This document shows, one piece after another, positions 8,709 to 16,760 of a stretch of DNA of 49,538 nt. The stretch comes from Deltaproteobacteria bacterium (lineage in GTDB: Bacteria > Myxococcota_A > Polyangia > Polyangiales > Polyangiaceae). The number at the start of each line of letters is the position of its first letter. Positions within the stretch are counted from its first letter, which is position 1. The stretch covers positions 1 through 49,538 of the forward strand of contig QJWJ01000533.1 of NCBI GenBank assembly GCA_003235365.1, given 5' to 3'. A program made the translations under genes and the position numbers. The notes beneath the pieces were generated by a model, which searched no databases, had not been told where the DNA came from, and saw only the letters and a program-made list of their open reading frames with translations.

Positions 8709-9695
8709 ATGACGACACCATCCAATCCCGAAGCGCCCGCTCTGTCCGTCCTCGTCGAGGAGCTTCGCAAGCCATTTCAACAGATTAGCGAAGAGTTCGA
8801 AGTCCTGCGCCCCGCCCTGTATCGCTACTACCGCTACCTGACCCACACGCCCCGGGACGCCGAGGATCTAGTGCAGGACACCTTGATGCGCGCGTTCACG
8901 GTCCTGGCCACGAGCCACGACGCTCCGACCAACCCCAAGGCCTGGCTGTTTCGCGTGGCGTCGAATCGCTGGCTGAACTGGTGCAAGCGGCGCCGCGAAG
9001 TGCCTCAGGCCCCGCACCACCAATCCGCATACTCACCTGCGGATGCCCAAGCAACCCGCGAGGCGGCGGGTTCGTTGGTAGCTGGTCTGTCCCCCCAAGA
9101 GCGTGCAGCGTTGGTCCTCAAGGACATGTTCGACTTCTCACTCGAGGAGGTCGCAGTCACCTTGAGCACGAGTGTGGGCGCAGTCAAAGCCGCTCTGCAT
9201 CGTGCCCGCGGCAAGATGAAAGAACCGATGTGGCGAGACGAGCCCGCGGTAGCGCCACAGGTGATCAGCGACTTCTGTGACGCGTTCAACGCCCGGGACC
9301 TGGACAGGGTTCTGTCGCTGCTACTCGACACCACGGACATCGAGCTGTCCGGCACGTTCGTGGGGGGTGGGCTCGAATTGGCGAAGCGGTCGTTTGGGGG
9401 GCTGCTGTTTGCCACCCCCATGGCGATGAACGCGGGTATCCGCGCGGAGTACCGAGGGAACATCCAAGCCGAACCCCCGCGTTTCACCCTCCACATGCAC
9501 CGCGGCGCCCCCCTCGTTCTGACGGTGTGGAAGCACGATGACGGTGACCACGTGCGCGGTGTTTCACTGTTCGAGACGGCTGACGACCACATCACCGGCA
9601 TCAAGACGTACATGCACAGCCCCGAACTGATCGCTGAAGTGTGCACGGAGCTCGGGCTGACATTCCGCACCAACGGCTACCGCAACTGGAACTAG
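8709..9695 (+). CDS. ECF sigma factor with SnoaL-like C-terminal domain
   Basis: The 328-residue product is an extracytoplasmic-function sigma-70 family factor. Region 2 lies at about residues 35-95 (YRYYRYLTHTPRDAEDLVQDTLMRAF and AWLFRVASNRWLNWCKRRR). Region 4 spans about 120-172 (LSPQERAALVLKDMFDFS, then LEEVAVTLSTSVGAVKAALH). The remaining 150 residues resemble a SnoaL-like alpha+beta barrel (FCDAFNARDLDRVLSLL...IELSG), as in SigJ/ECF41-type factors where the tail regulates the sigma factor instead of a separate anti-sigma protein. No anti-sigma gene is adjacent, which agrees. The ATG at 8709 removes an overlap with ppdK; no strong ribosome site is evident. Target promoters and ligand are unknown. 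Confidence 0.9.
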   Translation: MTTPSNPEAPALSVLVEELRKPFQQISEEFEVLRPALYRYYRYLTHTPRDAEDLVQDTLMRAFTVLATSHDAPTNPKAWLFRVASNRWLNWCKRRREVPQAPHHQSAYSPADAQATREAAGSLVAGLSPQERAALVLKDMFDFSLEEVAVTLSTSVGAVKAALHRARGKMKEPMWRDEPAVAPQVISDFCDAFNARDLDRVLSLLLDTTDIELSGTFVGGGLELAKRSFGGLLFATPMAMNAGIRAEYRGNIQAEPPRFTLHMHRGAPLVLTVWKHDDGDHVRGVSLFETADDHITGIKTYMHSPELIAEVCTELGLTFRTNGYRNWN

Positions 9696-9770
9696 CCCGA
9701 ACCTCGGCGATCGCAGCTGTGCCAAACTCGTTCACTCTGCGCGGCTGACTTGCCGACCCGCAACAGCCCA

Positions 9771-9797
9771 GCGTTGGCATCGGCAACGCGTCTTTCT
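9771..9797 (+). terminator. possible intrinsic terminator after the sigma gene
   Basis: GCGTTG (9771-9776) and CAACGC (9784-9789) form a 6-bp stem with a 7-base loop, followed by a T-rich tail (gtctttctt). It lies 75 bases past the sigma-factor stop and just outside the convergent Hsp70 gene. The stem is short, so the call is moderate. Confidence 0.4.
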
Positions 9798-9837
9798 TGG
9801 CACTTCATGCGACACCAGGCTTCGACTCGGCACCGGA

Positions 9838-11427
9838 CTACTCAGCGCAGAGCAGTTCGCCGCGTCGTGGAAAACGGTGCTGTTTGGCGTAGCCGTTGTG
9901 CACGTCGCGAATGGTCAGTTCGATGACGCCATTTTCGTCGACGCGGTAGTTCTCTTCCACTTCGCAATAGGGGTAATCCGCCCGATGAACAGGGATCTCG
10001 GCCAGGTCATCTTGCCCGCGAAGCTGAGAGTCGAACGCGAACCGCACGTTGGCAAACGACGTGATGTCGCCACTCGGCGCGCCCGCGCCGTCGAGCCAGC
10101 CGCACTCGACGTAGCGATAGTGCCCGAGGTTGTGGGTCGCCGGATAACGGCGCACGACTTCAGTGAACTGCCCCCTGGCGGGCAACACCGTCGAGCTGTC
10201 GAAGATGACGTCGAAGTCCACCGCGGTGCCGCTCTGAGTTTCTCGAAACACGCCGAACTGCCGAGAGAAGCGCTCGGTCATCTCGTAGCCCGCGTCGTGA
10301 TCGAGAGCGATCGCCAACCCCATGGCGATCGCTCCGGACGGATAGTTCGAGCGGTGCACGCGCCGGCCGTATTCATCGCGCAAGCGCCGCAACACGACGG
10401 GCAACGAACTAGCGCCACCCACGACGTAGATGCCGGCGATTTCGGGGAGGACGTCGCGTCCGAGCTCCTTGCTCCAGTCGGACTGAAGCTGCCCGAGCAC
10501 GTCCAGGGTTCGGTTGACCAGCGGGTGACACGCCGCTTCGAAGTCTTGGGTCGAAACCATCTGCACCGCGTCTTCGTCGACACCCAAGGCGACGCGCTCC
10601 TCAGGGGAAAGTTGCGCTCCGAGCTCGATCAGCACACGGCGTGTGTTGGCGTGGACCTTTTCTTTCTGCTCGCGACAGTGGTTCTTCAGACGTCTCATTG
10701 CCTCCGCCGGCAAGTCGTTGGCGCGTGACCCGTAGGTCCGCAGCGCCAGGCACAGCAGCACCTCATCGAAGTCGTCCCCGCCGAGCCGGCCCAAACCGCG
10801 GCTGAGCAACACGTCGTGCTTGTGGTCGCGCATCAACACCAACGTGCTGTCGAACGTGCCACCTCCCATGTCGTACACCAGCACGTTGTCACGCTTCGAC
10901 GTCAGGCTCGAGCGGTGGCGGTGCGCGTATTCGATGCCCGCCGCCGACGGCTCGTTCAGCATCGCCATCACTCGATACTCGGCGATCCGAAACGCTTCGA
11001 GGGTGATCAGCCGCGCGGCGCTGTGCGCATTGGCAGGCACCGCGAGCACCGTGTCGAGCTGTTGGACGGGCACCTTGACCGGCAGATTGGAACGCTCTTG
11101 CAGATCGTGCGCCAGTTGTCGCAAAAAGCCAGCGATCACGTCGACGATCGGCAGTTCTCGCTGCTTGAGCCCCAACATGCGGTCGAACCCGCCGTCACCG
11201 GAATACAGGACTCGCTTGAACGAGCGAAACAATTCCCACCCCGGCTGCCCTTCCATGGCGAGCGCGCTGAAACCAAACCGCAACTCGTGGCCGTTGTCGG
11301 CGATGACACTGGGATAGTAGTCGTACAGCGCCGAGTCATGGCCGGTAAAGGTGACCACCGGGTAGTTGCCGCGGTCCGCCACTGCGACGACAGTACGCGT
11401 CGTTCCAAAGTCGATTCCCAGGTGCAT
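9838..11427 (-). CDS. Hsp70-family protein (DnaK-like)
   Basis: The 529-residue product opens directly with the actin-fold phosphate-1 motif (MHLGIDFGTTRTVVAVADRG). It has the phosphate-2 motif (VLVYDMGGGTFDSTLV, about residues 200-215) and the adenosine motif (GIYVVGGASSLPVVLRRL, about 355-372), all typical of Hsp70 ATPase domains. The remaining 120 residues are shorter than a full DnaK substrate-binding domain and lack its EEVD-like or helical-lid features. This is therefore a specialised Hsp70, not the housekeeping DnaK. The ATG at 11427 has a GAGGGATAC ribosome site. It lies downstream of a frameshifted hydrolase/winged-helix gene on the same strand with 289 bases between, so co-transcription is possible. 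The client is unknown. Confidence 0.9.
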   Translation of the reverse strand: MHLGIDFGTTRTVVAVADRGNYPVVTFTGHDSALYDYYPSVIADNGHELRFGFSALAMEGQPGWELFRSFKRVLYSGDGGFDRMLGLKQRELPIVDVIAGFLRQLAHDLQERSNLPVKVPVQQLDTVLAVPANAHSAARLITLEAFRIAEYRVMAMLNEPSAAGIEYAHRHRSSLTSKRDNVLVYDMGGGTFDSTLVLMRDHKHDVLLSRGLGRLGGDDFDEVLLCLALRTYGSRANDLPAEAMRRLKNHCREQKEKVHANTRRVLIELGAQLSPEERVALGVDEDAVQMVSTQDFEAACHPLVNRTLDVLGQLQSDWSKELGRDVLPEIAGIYVVGGASSLPVVLRRLRDEYGRRVHRSNYPSGAIAMGLAIALDHDAGYEMTERFSRQFGVFRETQSGTAVDFDVIFDSSTVLPARGQFTEVVRRYPATHNLGHYRYVECGWLDGAGAPSGDITSFANVRFAFDSQLRGQDDLAEIPVHRADYPYCEVEENYRVDENGVIELTIRDVHNGYAKQHRFPRRGELLCAE

Positions 11428-11716
11428 GTATCCCTCGTGCTCGAAACCGGGCGGAGTATTGCACGCATCACGCGCGCTCGGGTACCGAGTCGCACGCTCC
11501 GCCGTCCCGCCAGGTTCACCCCAATTTCCGAATGAGGTCCAGCAGTTTGACGCGCCGGGGCCCAAGCTGGCTGGCGCATCGAGTCGCAATGTCCGGGAAA
11601 CAGCCGCGCGCCAGAGCGCAGTGCGGTTGCCCACGCGAGAACGAAAGTGCTTCTTTGGGAGCCACGTTTGTTCAGTGTCGCGTCCCCACGTTGCTTCGCC
11701 GATGAGAGTCCACCCG

Positions 11717-12881
11717 CTAACCGCTCCGCTCGTCGTCGCTGCGCCATTCCTGGAAGCGATAGCCGTGGCAAACCACGGTCTCGACCGACGCTGCCCAACT
11801 GCCGAGCTTCTTGCGCAGCGATCGGACGGCGGTGTCGACGACGTTGCTGCCGACCGTCGACTGCTGTTCGCGATACGACCCGGCCCGCGTTCCGCAGCAA
11901 GTGGCGCATCAAGCCGAACTCGCGAGGTGTCAACGCCACGGGAGCTTCGTCGATGACCAGGCAACAATTTGCCTCATCGAGCACGCAACCGCCGCGCGCA
12001 GCCGTCGCACGTCGGCGAGACGCGCTCGCCGTCCCGAGCTCGCGGTCTTCACCGGAGACAGCGACCGACCCCAGCTCGGCGAGCAATTGCACCACCCGGT
12101 CGCAAGCCTCGTCGCACAGCCAGATCGGATGATCTCGACCCGGAAACGTCTCCAAGCGCGCTCCCCGGATCCCTGCCGCCAGTGCACGCCCTGCGGAAAA
12201 CGGCATGGCTCGGTCATCGGTGCGGTGCAGCACGAACGTTTCGACATCGAGCCGGTCCAGCCAGTGACTCGCGTCGGCGCGATAGGTCAATTGCAGCAAC
12301 CGTTCGGCGGTGACCGCGTCGGTAGCTCTGCGCTGCAAAGCAGCGAATGCGTCGCGTTGTTCGGCATTGGCGTCAGGGATGAACACGTCAGCCAATGCGC
12401 GCGCACCGGCGCCCCAATGTGCCAACACCAGTTCGCTCAACGCTTTGCGCAGCGGCGGTGGCGCGATGTCCTCGCCGCGGGCGTACGTACCGTACAGCAC
12501 GAGCCGCCGCACCGTATTCGGGTGGCGTGCCGCCCAGGCAACTGCCGTCGGGCCGCCCGTCGACATGCCGAACAACGCGGCGACTGGCAGATCGACGTCG
12601 CGAATGATGCGATCGAGCAAGTCGACCTCGTCGTCCAGATCGCGCTCACCGTCGAATGCGTCGCTGAGCCCGCAGCCAGGCCTGTCGTAACGCACGACGG
12701 TCGCCACCTGGCCGAGACGTTCGAAGAAGCGACGCGACTCCGGCTGAGCCCAATCCCATTCGAGATGCCCGATCCACCACGCAGGACACACGAGCAGCGG
12801 CCCGCGACCGTGCACGGCGTATGCAATGCGTCGGCCGTCGCGATCGCGTAGGAAACGCAGCGGAGGAGTACTCGCCGTCAT
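11717..12881 (-). pseudogene. alpha/beta hydrolase fused to OmpR-type winged helix, frameshifted
   Basis: From the ATG at 12881, residues 1-270 form an alpha/beta hydrolase. Visible are RYDRPGCGLSD, the nucleophile elbow GMSTGG (Ser107), HRTDDR (Asp222) and GRDHPI (His251). Residues about 299-338 start a PhoB/OmpR-type winged helix (VALTPREFGLMRHLLRNAGR then VVSR). At about 11868 the frame breaks. The other frame continues with SNVVDTAVRSLRKKLG and ETVVCHGYRF, the classic recognition helix and wing, and stops at 11717. The expected dozen residues between VVSR and SNVVD are mostly missing, so a small deletion caused the shift. Read straight through, the first frame runs without a stop to 11136, into the Hsp70 gene, which looks artefactual. 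The gene is either recently broken or affected by a sequencing error. Confidence 0.75.
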
Positions 12882-12947
12882 CGCTTTCTCATCCAATTGT
12901 CATTCGACGCTCATGCGCCAGGTGCTCCGATCGCCCACGCTGGCAGC

Positions 12948-13910
12948 ATGTCACAGCCTCACGCTCAACCGGACCCGAAAGCGACCCCCTTCGTCCCCGT
13001 CACGCTGCGGCGCGTCGGGATCCGCAGCGGCGACGGACAGCCGCTGACCCTTTGCGTCTACGAGCCGGACGTCTCGGCGTCGGCCACCGTGCTCGCACTG
13101 CCGGGGATCGGCGTCCCGCAGCGCGCATTCCGGCACGTGGCCAGTTGGCTGAGTCGGCGCGGATTACGCGTGGTCAGCGTCGACTACCGCGGCGTGGGTG
13201 AGTCGATTCCGGTCGCATCGGCAGGCCGCGCCGATCTGACGGCTTGGGCGACCGAAGATGCCCCCGCGGCGCTGCGTTTCGTGCAGCAGACGTTCTCGTC
13301 GCGCCCGGTGCTACTGGCACACAGCTTCGGCGGTCAGGCGCTGGGGCTCGCGGACCGGCTCCACGAGATCAGCGGCGCGATCCTCGTGGGTTCACAGCTC
13401 GGACACCGCCGTCATTGGAGCGGCGTCGATCGTTTGAAGCTGGAGGCGTTTTGGCGAACACTGCTACCGCTCGCTTCGGGGATCTCCGATCCGCTGCCGC
13501 GTTGGTTGATCGGCGAGGCGATCCCCCGGGCCGCCGCCGAGCAGTGGCAACGTTGGGCGCTGGCCGACGATTGGCTCTTCTCGTTCTTTCCCGAGGCCGC
13601 AGATCGATTCGCACGCTTCGGGCAACCCATCACGGCGTTTGCCGTCAGCGATGACGTCGTGGCACCGCCGCGCGCGGTGAGCGACTTGCTCAGTCGCTTC
13701 ACCGCTGCGCCAGTGACGCGCATCGACGTGAAACCCAGCGACTTGGGCCTCGAACGCGTGGGCCACGTCGGCCTGTTCCGACCGCGGGGCACGGCGACGA
13801 TCTGGGAGAGTTGGCTTCAGTTCAGCCAGAAGCACGCCGCACCGTTCGAACGTCGAGACGCGCCGCCACTGCATCAACACGCCATCTGGAGCATCGACGC
13901 AGCGGAGTAG
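12948..13910 (+). CDS. alpha/beta hydrolase
   Basis: This 320-residue cytoplasmic protein has the alpha/beta hydrolase order. An oxyanion strand (VLALPGIGVPQRAF) is followed by VVSVDYRGVGES, then the nucleophile elbow LLAHSFGGQAL (Ser at about 132). A late FAVSDDVVAPP block supplies a candidate acid, and GHVGLFR supplies the catalytic histidine. The ATG at 12948 is preferred over the upstream TTG at 12897 because the extra 17 residues look unstructured. It is transcribed divergently from the hydrolase/winged-helix gene, with only 66 bases between the two starts. That spacing invites regulation of this gene by the winged-helix partner. The substrate is not evident. Confidence 0.88.
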   Translation: MSQPHAQPDPKATPFVPVTLRRVGIRSGDGQPLTLCVYEPDVSASATVLALPGIGVPQRAFRHVASWLSRRGLRVVSVDYRGVGESIPVASAGRADLTAWATEDAPAALRFVQQTFSSRPVLLAHSFGGQALGLADRLHEISGAILVGSQLGHRRHWSGVDRLKLEAFWRTLLPLASGISDPLPRWLIGEAIPRAAAEQWQRWALADDWLFSFFPEAADRFARFGQPITAFAVSDDVVAPPRAVSDLLSRFTAAPVTRIDVKPSDLGLERVGHVGLFRPRGTATIWESWLQFSQKHAAPFERRDAPPLHQHAIWSIDAAE

Positions 13911-13954
13911 GAGCGGAGTGGGAAGTGAGCAGTGCGGGACAGCCGAGCGCCGAA

Positions 13955-15067
13955 TCAGAACTCGATCACACTGCGGATACTCTTGCCCTCGTGCATCAAG
14001 TCGAAGGCTTCATTGATCTTTTCGAGCGGCATCCGGTGGGTGATGAACGGGTCAATCTGGATCTCACCGCGCATCGCTTGTTCGACGATGCCCGGTAACT
14101 GAGTGCGACCCTTCACGCCGCCAAACGCCGAACCGCGCCACACGCGCCCCGTCACCAATTGAAACGGCCGCGTGGAGATCTCTTGGCCCGCACCGGCAAC
14201 CCCGATGATCGTCGATTCGCCCCAGCCCTTGTGGCAGCATTCGAGCGCGGCCCGCATCACGTTCACGTTGCCGATGCACTCGAAGGAGTAGTCGACACCA
14301 CCGTCGGTCAAATCGACGACGACGTTCTGGATGGGCGTGTCGGGGTATTCGGTGGGATTGATGAGATCGGTCGCGCCAAACTGCCGCGCGAGCTCGAACT
14401 TGGCTGGATTGGTGTCGATACCGATGATGCGACCGGCCTTTGCCATCACCGCGCCTTGCACGACGGCAAGCCCGATGGCCCCCAAACCAAACACGGCAAC
14501 CGTACTTCCAGGTGTCACCTTGGCGGTGTTGAGCACCGCGCCGATGCCGGTGGTGATGCCGCAACCGAGCAGGCACACCTTGTCCAGGGGCGCCTGGGGA
14601 TTGATCTTCGCGACGGAAATCTCGTTGACGACGCTGTATTCGGCGAAGGTGCTCGTGCCCATGAAGTGGTAGATGGGTTTGCCGTTCTTCGACAGGCGCG
14701 TGGTCTGGTCGGGCATCAACCCTTTGCCTTGAGTCGCGCGCACGGCTTGGCACAGGTTCGTCTTGCCCGACGTGCAGAACTTGCAGGTGCGGCACTCGGC
14801 CGTGTACAGCGGGATGACGTGGTCACCTACCGCGACACTGTCGACCCCAGCGCCGACTTCCACGACCACCGCGCCACCCTCGTGGCCCAACACCGATGGG
14901 AACACGCCCTCTGGATCATCGCCGCTCAGAGTGAACGCATCGGTGTGACACACCCCGGTGGCCTTCACCTGGATCAGCACCTCGCCAGCTTTGGGCCCCT
15001 CGATGTCGATTTCTTCGATCGAAAGCGGCTTGCCCGCCTCCCACGCTACTGCGGCTCGCGTCTTCAT
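13955..15067 (-). CDS. frmA: S-(hydroxymethyl)glutathione dehydrogenase / class III alcohol dehydrogenase
   Basis: This 370-residue zinc-dependent, NAD-linked dehydrogenase oxidises S-hydroxymethylglutathione in formaldehyde detoxification. Catalytic zinc ligands are Cys40 in GVCHTD, His62 in GHEGG and the cysteine in LLGCGITTG. Four structural-zinc cysteines occur at 92, 95, 98 and 106 (CRTCKFCTSGKTNLC). The nucleotide fold carries GLGAIGLAVVQGA and an acidic residue in GIDTNP. FMGTSTFAEYSVV is characteristic of class III enzymes. Length is normal. The ATG has a GGGAGTAG ribosome site. It converges on the hydrolase gene at 13910, and no formaldehyde regulator (FrmR) or S-formylglutathione hydrolase is recognised nearby. 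Confidence 0.96.
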   Translation of the reverse strand: MKTRAAVAWEAGKPLSIEEIDIEGPKAGEVLIQVKATGVCHTDAFTLSGDDPEGVFPSVLGHEGGAVVVEVGAGVDSVAVGDHVIPLYTAECRTCKFCTSGKTNLCQAVRATQGKGLMPDQTTRLSKNGKPIYHFMGTSTFAEYSVVNEISVAKINPQAPLDKVCLLGCGITTGIGAVLNTAKVTPGSTVAVFGLGAIGLAVVQGAVMAKAGRIIGIDTNPAKFELARQFGATDLINPTEYPDTPIQNVVVDLTDGGVDYSFECIGNVNVMRAALECCHKGWGESTIIGVAGAGQEISTRPFQLVTGRVWRGSAFGGVKGRTQLPGIVEQAMRGEIQIDPFITHRMPLEKINEAFDLMHEGKSIRSVIEF

Positions 15068-15239
15068 GTCGTTCTACTCCCGCGGCCGCCACCGGCGGCA
15101 ACGCCTCAAACTCGGTTGTGGGAGCGACCATAAGGGCAGCATTCGCCGATGCCAAGGCGCGATGGGACCCGCGTCGCAAATCAGGGCGGGTGGGTCCGCA
15201 CGCGACACATGGCACGATGTGGGAATGGCCTGGTCGAGT

Positions 15240-16730
15240 TCAGCGCCGGCCGTAGGGATCGTCGGGTTTCGGTGGCTCGGACGGAGGCGGGGGCGGCTCC
15301 GGCGCTTTGGGCTGGGGTGCGGGAGCGACAGGGCGTTTGCCCTTTGGCGGAAACTTCGTCGGCGGTTTCGACAGCGCGCTCGGCTCGGCAGTTGCGGAGA
15401 GCACGGCGCTGACGCTCGGTTCGAGCGGCGCTTCCGTGCCGATGGGCGGCGATGCGCCGTTCGCCGTCGAGGCTTCAGTCGGTTCGCGGAAGACGGGTTC
15501 GCCGTCGAGGGGCTGCGCCGCTAGAGCGTCGCTCGAAACGCCGGGCTCGACGCCGGTCGCCGCAGGACCCGCATCTGCCGGCGGCTCGCTACCGACAAAC
15601 AGGTACGCACCCACCGCCGCTGCGGCAACCGCGACGGCTCCCAACAGCAACGGCGCCCTGCCCTTGCTCAACGACCGGGAGGGCGACTGCGTGCTCGACA
15701 CGGATAGCTGTCCCGTCGTGCTTCCTCCGAGACGCGCGTCGACGATACCTTGAGCAGACTTGAGCGTGCTCGGTACCTCTGGCGCCGCCGCAGGCGACGG
15801 TCGCGAATCAATCGTGCGTGCGTACGGCAACAGGGACAGCGCGAGCGCCAACTCGCGCACGGCCTCTCCCGCGGACGCAAACCGAGACTGCGGTTGCCGG
15901 TTGATGCAGCGCTCCAACCACTCGTCGAAGGCGGGCGGCAGTGGCACCTCGCTGCCCAGTTCACGAGCGCGGTGAGATGCGGGGGTCGTCGGCAACGTCG
16001 TGATCTCGGAGATCAACGACGCCAGAGTGCCGCCGGGCAACGACGGGCTCTTCCAGTAGTTCTTACCTGTGAGCAAGTAGAACGCGATGAGACCGAATGC
16101 CCAAACGTCGGTTTGCGGAGTGACGACCTGCCCGCACGCCTGTTCACACGCCATGTAAAGCGGTGTTCCGCGCAAGTCCTGACTGACGCCAGCGGTGTCA
16201 CTCAGCACTTTGGCGATCCCGAAATCGAGGATCTTCACGACCGGCGAGCTGGAGTCGGGATTGACTACGAATAGGTTCTCCGGCTTCAAGTCTCGGTGCA
16301 CGATGGGCCGCAGCGACCCGTCTGCGTCGGTGTAGCCGTGGGCGCCGTCGAGCCCGTTGGCGACCTGTTCGAGATAGCGCACGACCAAGTCGGCTGGGAG
16401 CGGCCCGCACTCGGCCACCATGTGTTCGAGCGACTTACCCTCGAGCAACTCCATCACCAGATACGGCAACCCGGACTCAGCGTCGGTTCCCGCATCGAGC
16501 ACTTTGACGATGTGCTCGCTCCGCACCCGTGCAGCGACCTTGGCCTCCAGTTCGAACTGACGATTGGAACCGGGCATCGACAGGACGCTTGGTCGCAACA
16601 CCTTGATCGCGACGGGCATCTCCGTCGCCTCGTGCACACCGGCGAACACGGCGCCCATCCCTCCCTCGGCAATGAACCGCTCGACGCGATAACGCTCGGC
16701 GAACAGTTGACCAGGGATTAGAAAAGGCAT
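15240..16730 (-). CDS. membrane Ser/Thr protein kinase (PknB type)
   Basis: The 496-residue product has a complete N-terminal kinase domain (about residues 13-295). It contains the glycine loop IAEGGMGAVFAG, Lys43 in VAIKVL, the catalytic loop HRDLKPEN with Asp147, and DFG with Asp169. The usual SPEQ of the activation segment reads ACEQ here. A Ser/Thr-rich linker is followed by one membrane segment near residue 360 (LLLGAVAVAAAAVGAYLFV). A Pro/Ala/Glu-rich periplasmic tail ends in a run of prolines, and no PASTA domain is seen. It is the last gene of a minus-strand operon, 30 bases after the double-FGE-like lipoprotein gene. The kinase may sense or modify that exported partner; this is inference. 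Confidence 0.95.
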   Translation of the reverse strand: MPFLIPGQLFAERYRVERFIAEGGMGAVFAGVHEATEMPVAIKVLRPSVLSMPGSNRQFELEAKVAARVRSEHIVKVLDAGTDAESGLPYLVMELLEGKSLEHMVAECGPLPADLVVRYLEQVANGLDGAHGYTDADGSLRPIVHRDLKPENLFVVNPDSSSPVVKILDFGIAKVLSDTAGVSQDLRGTPLYMACEQACGQVVTPQTDVWAFGLIAFYLLTGKNYWKSPSLPGGTLASLISEITTLPTTPASHRARELGSEVPLPPAFDEWLERCINRQPQSRFASAGEAVRELALALSLLPYARTIDSRPSPAAAPEVPSTLKSAQGIVDARLGGSTTGQLSVSSTQSPSRSLSKGRAPLLLGAVAVAAAAVGAYLFVGSEPPADAGPAATGVEPGVSSDALAAQPLDGEPVFREPTEASTANGASPPIGTEAPLEPSVSAVLSATAEPSALSKPPTKFPPKGKRPVAPAPQPKAPEPPPPPSEPPKPDDPYGRR

Positions 16731-16760
16731 GGGAACAGACCGCTCACCGAAAACTTCGAG

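Noticed and set aside
11136..11716. Continuation of the hydrolase/winged-helix frame past 11717 to a stop at 11136
   Set aside because: The translation turns Arg/Ser-rich after the frameshift, loses the winged-helix pattern and overlaps the Hsp70 gene in another frame.
12894..12899. CAATTG palindrome providing TTG starts for both divergent hydrolase genes
   Set aside because: The ATG codons at 12881 and 12948 fit the folds better; the extra residues look unstructured.
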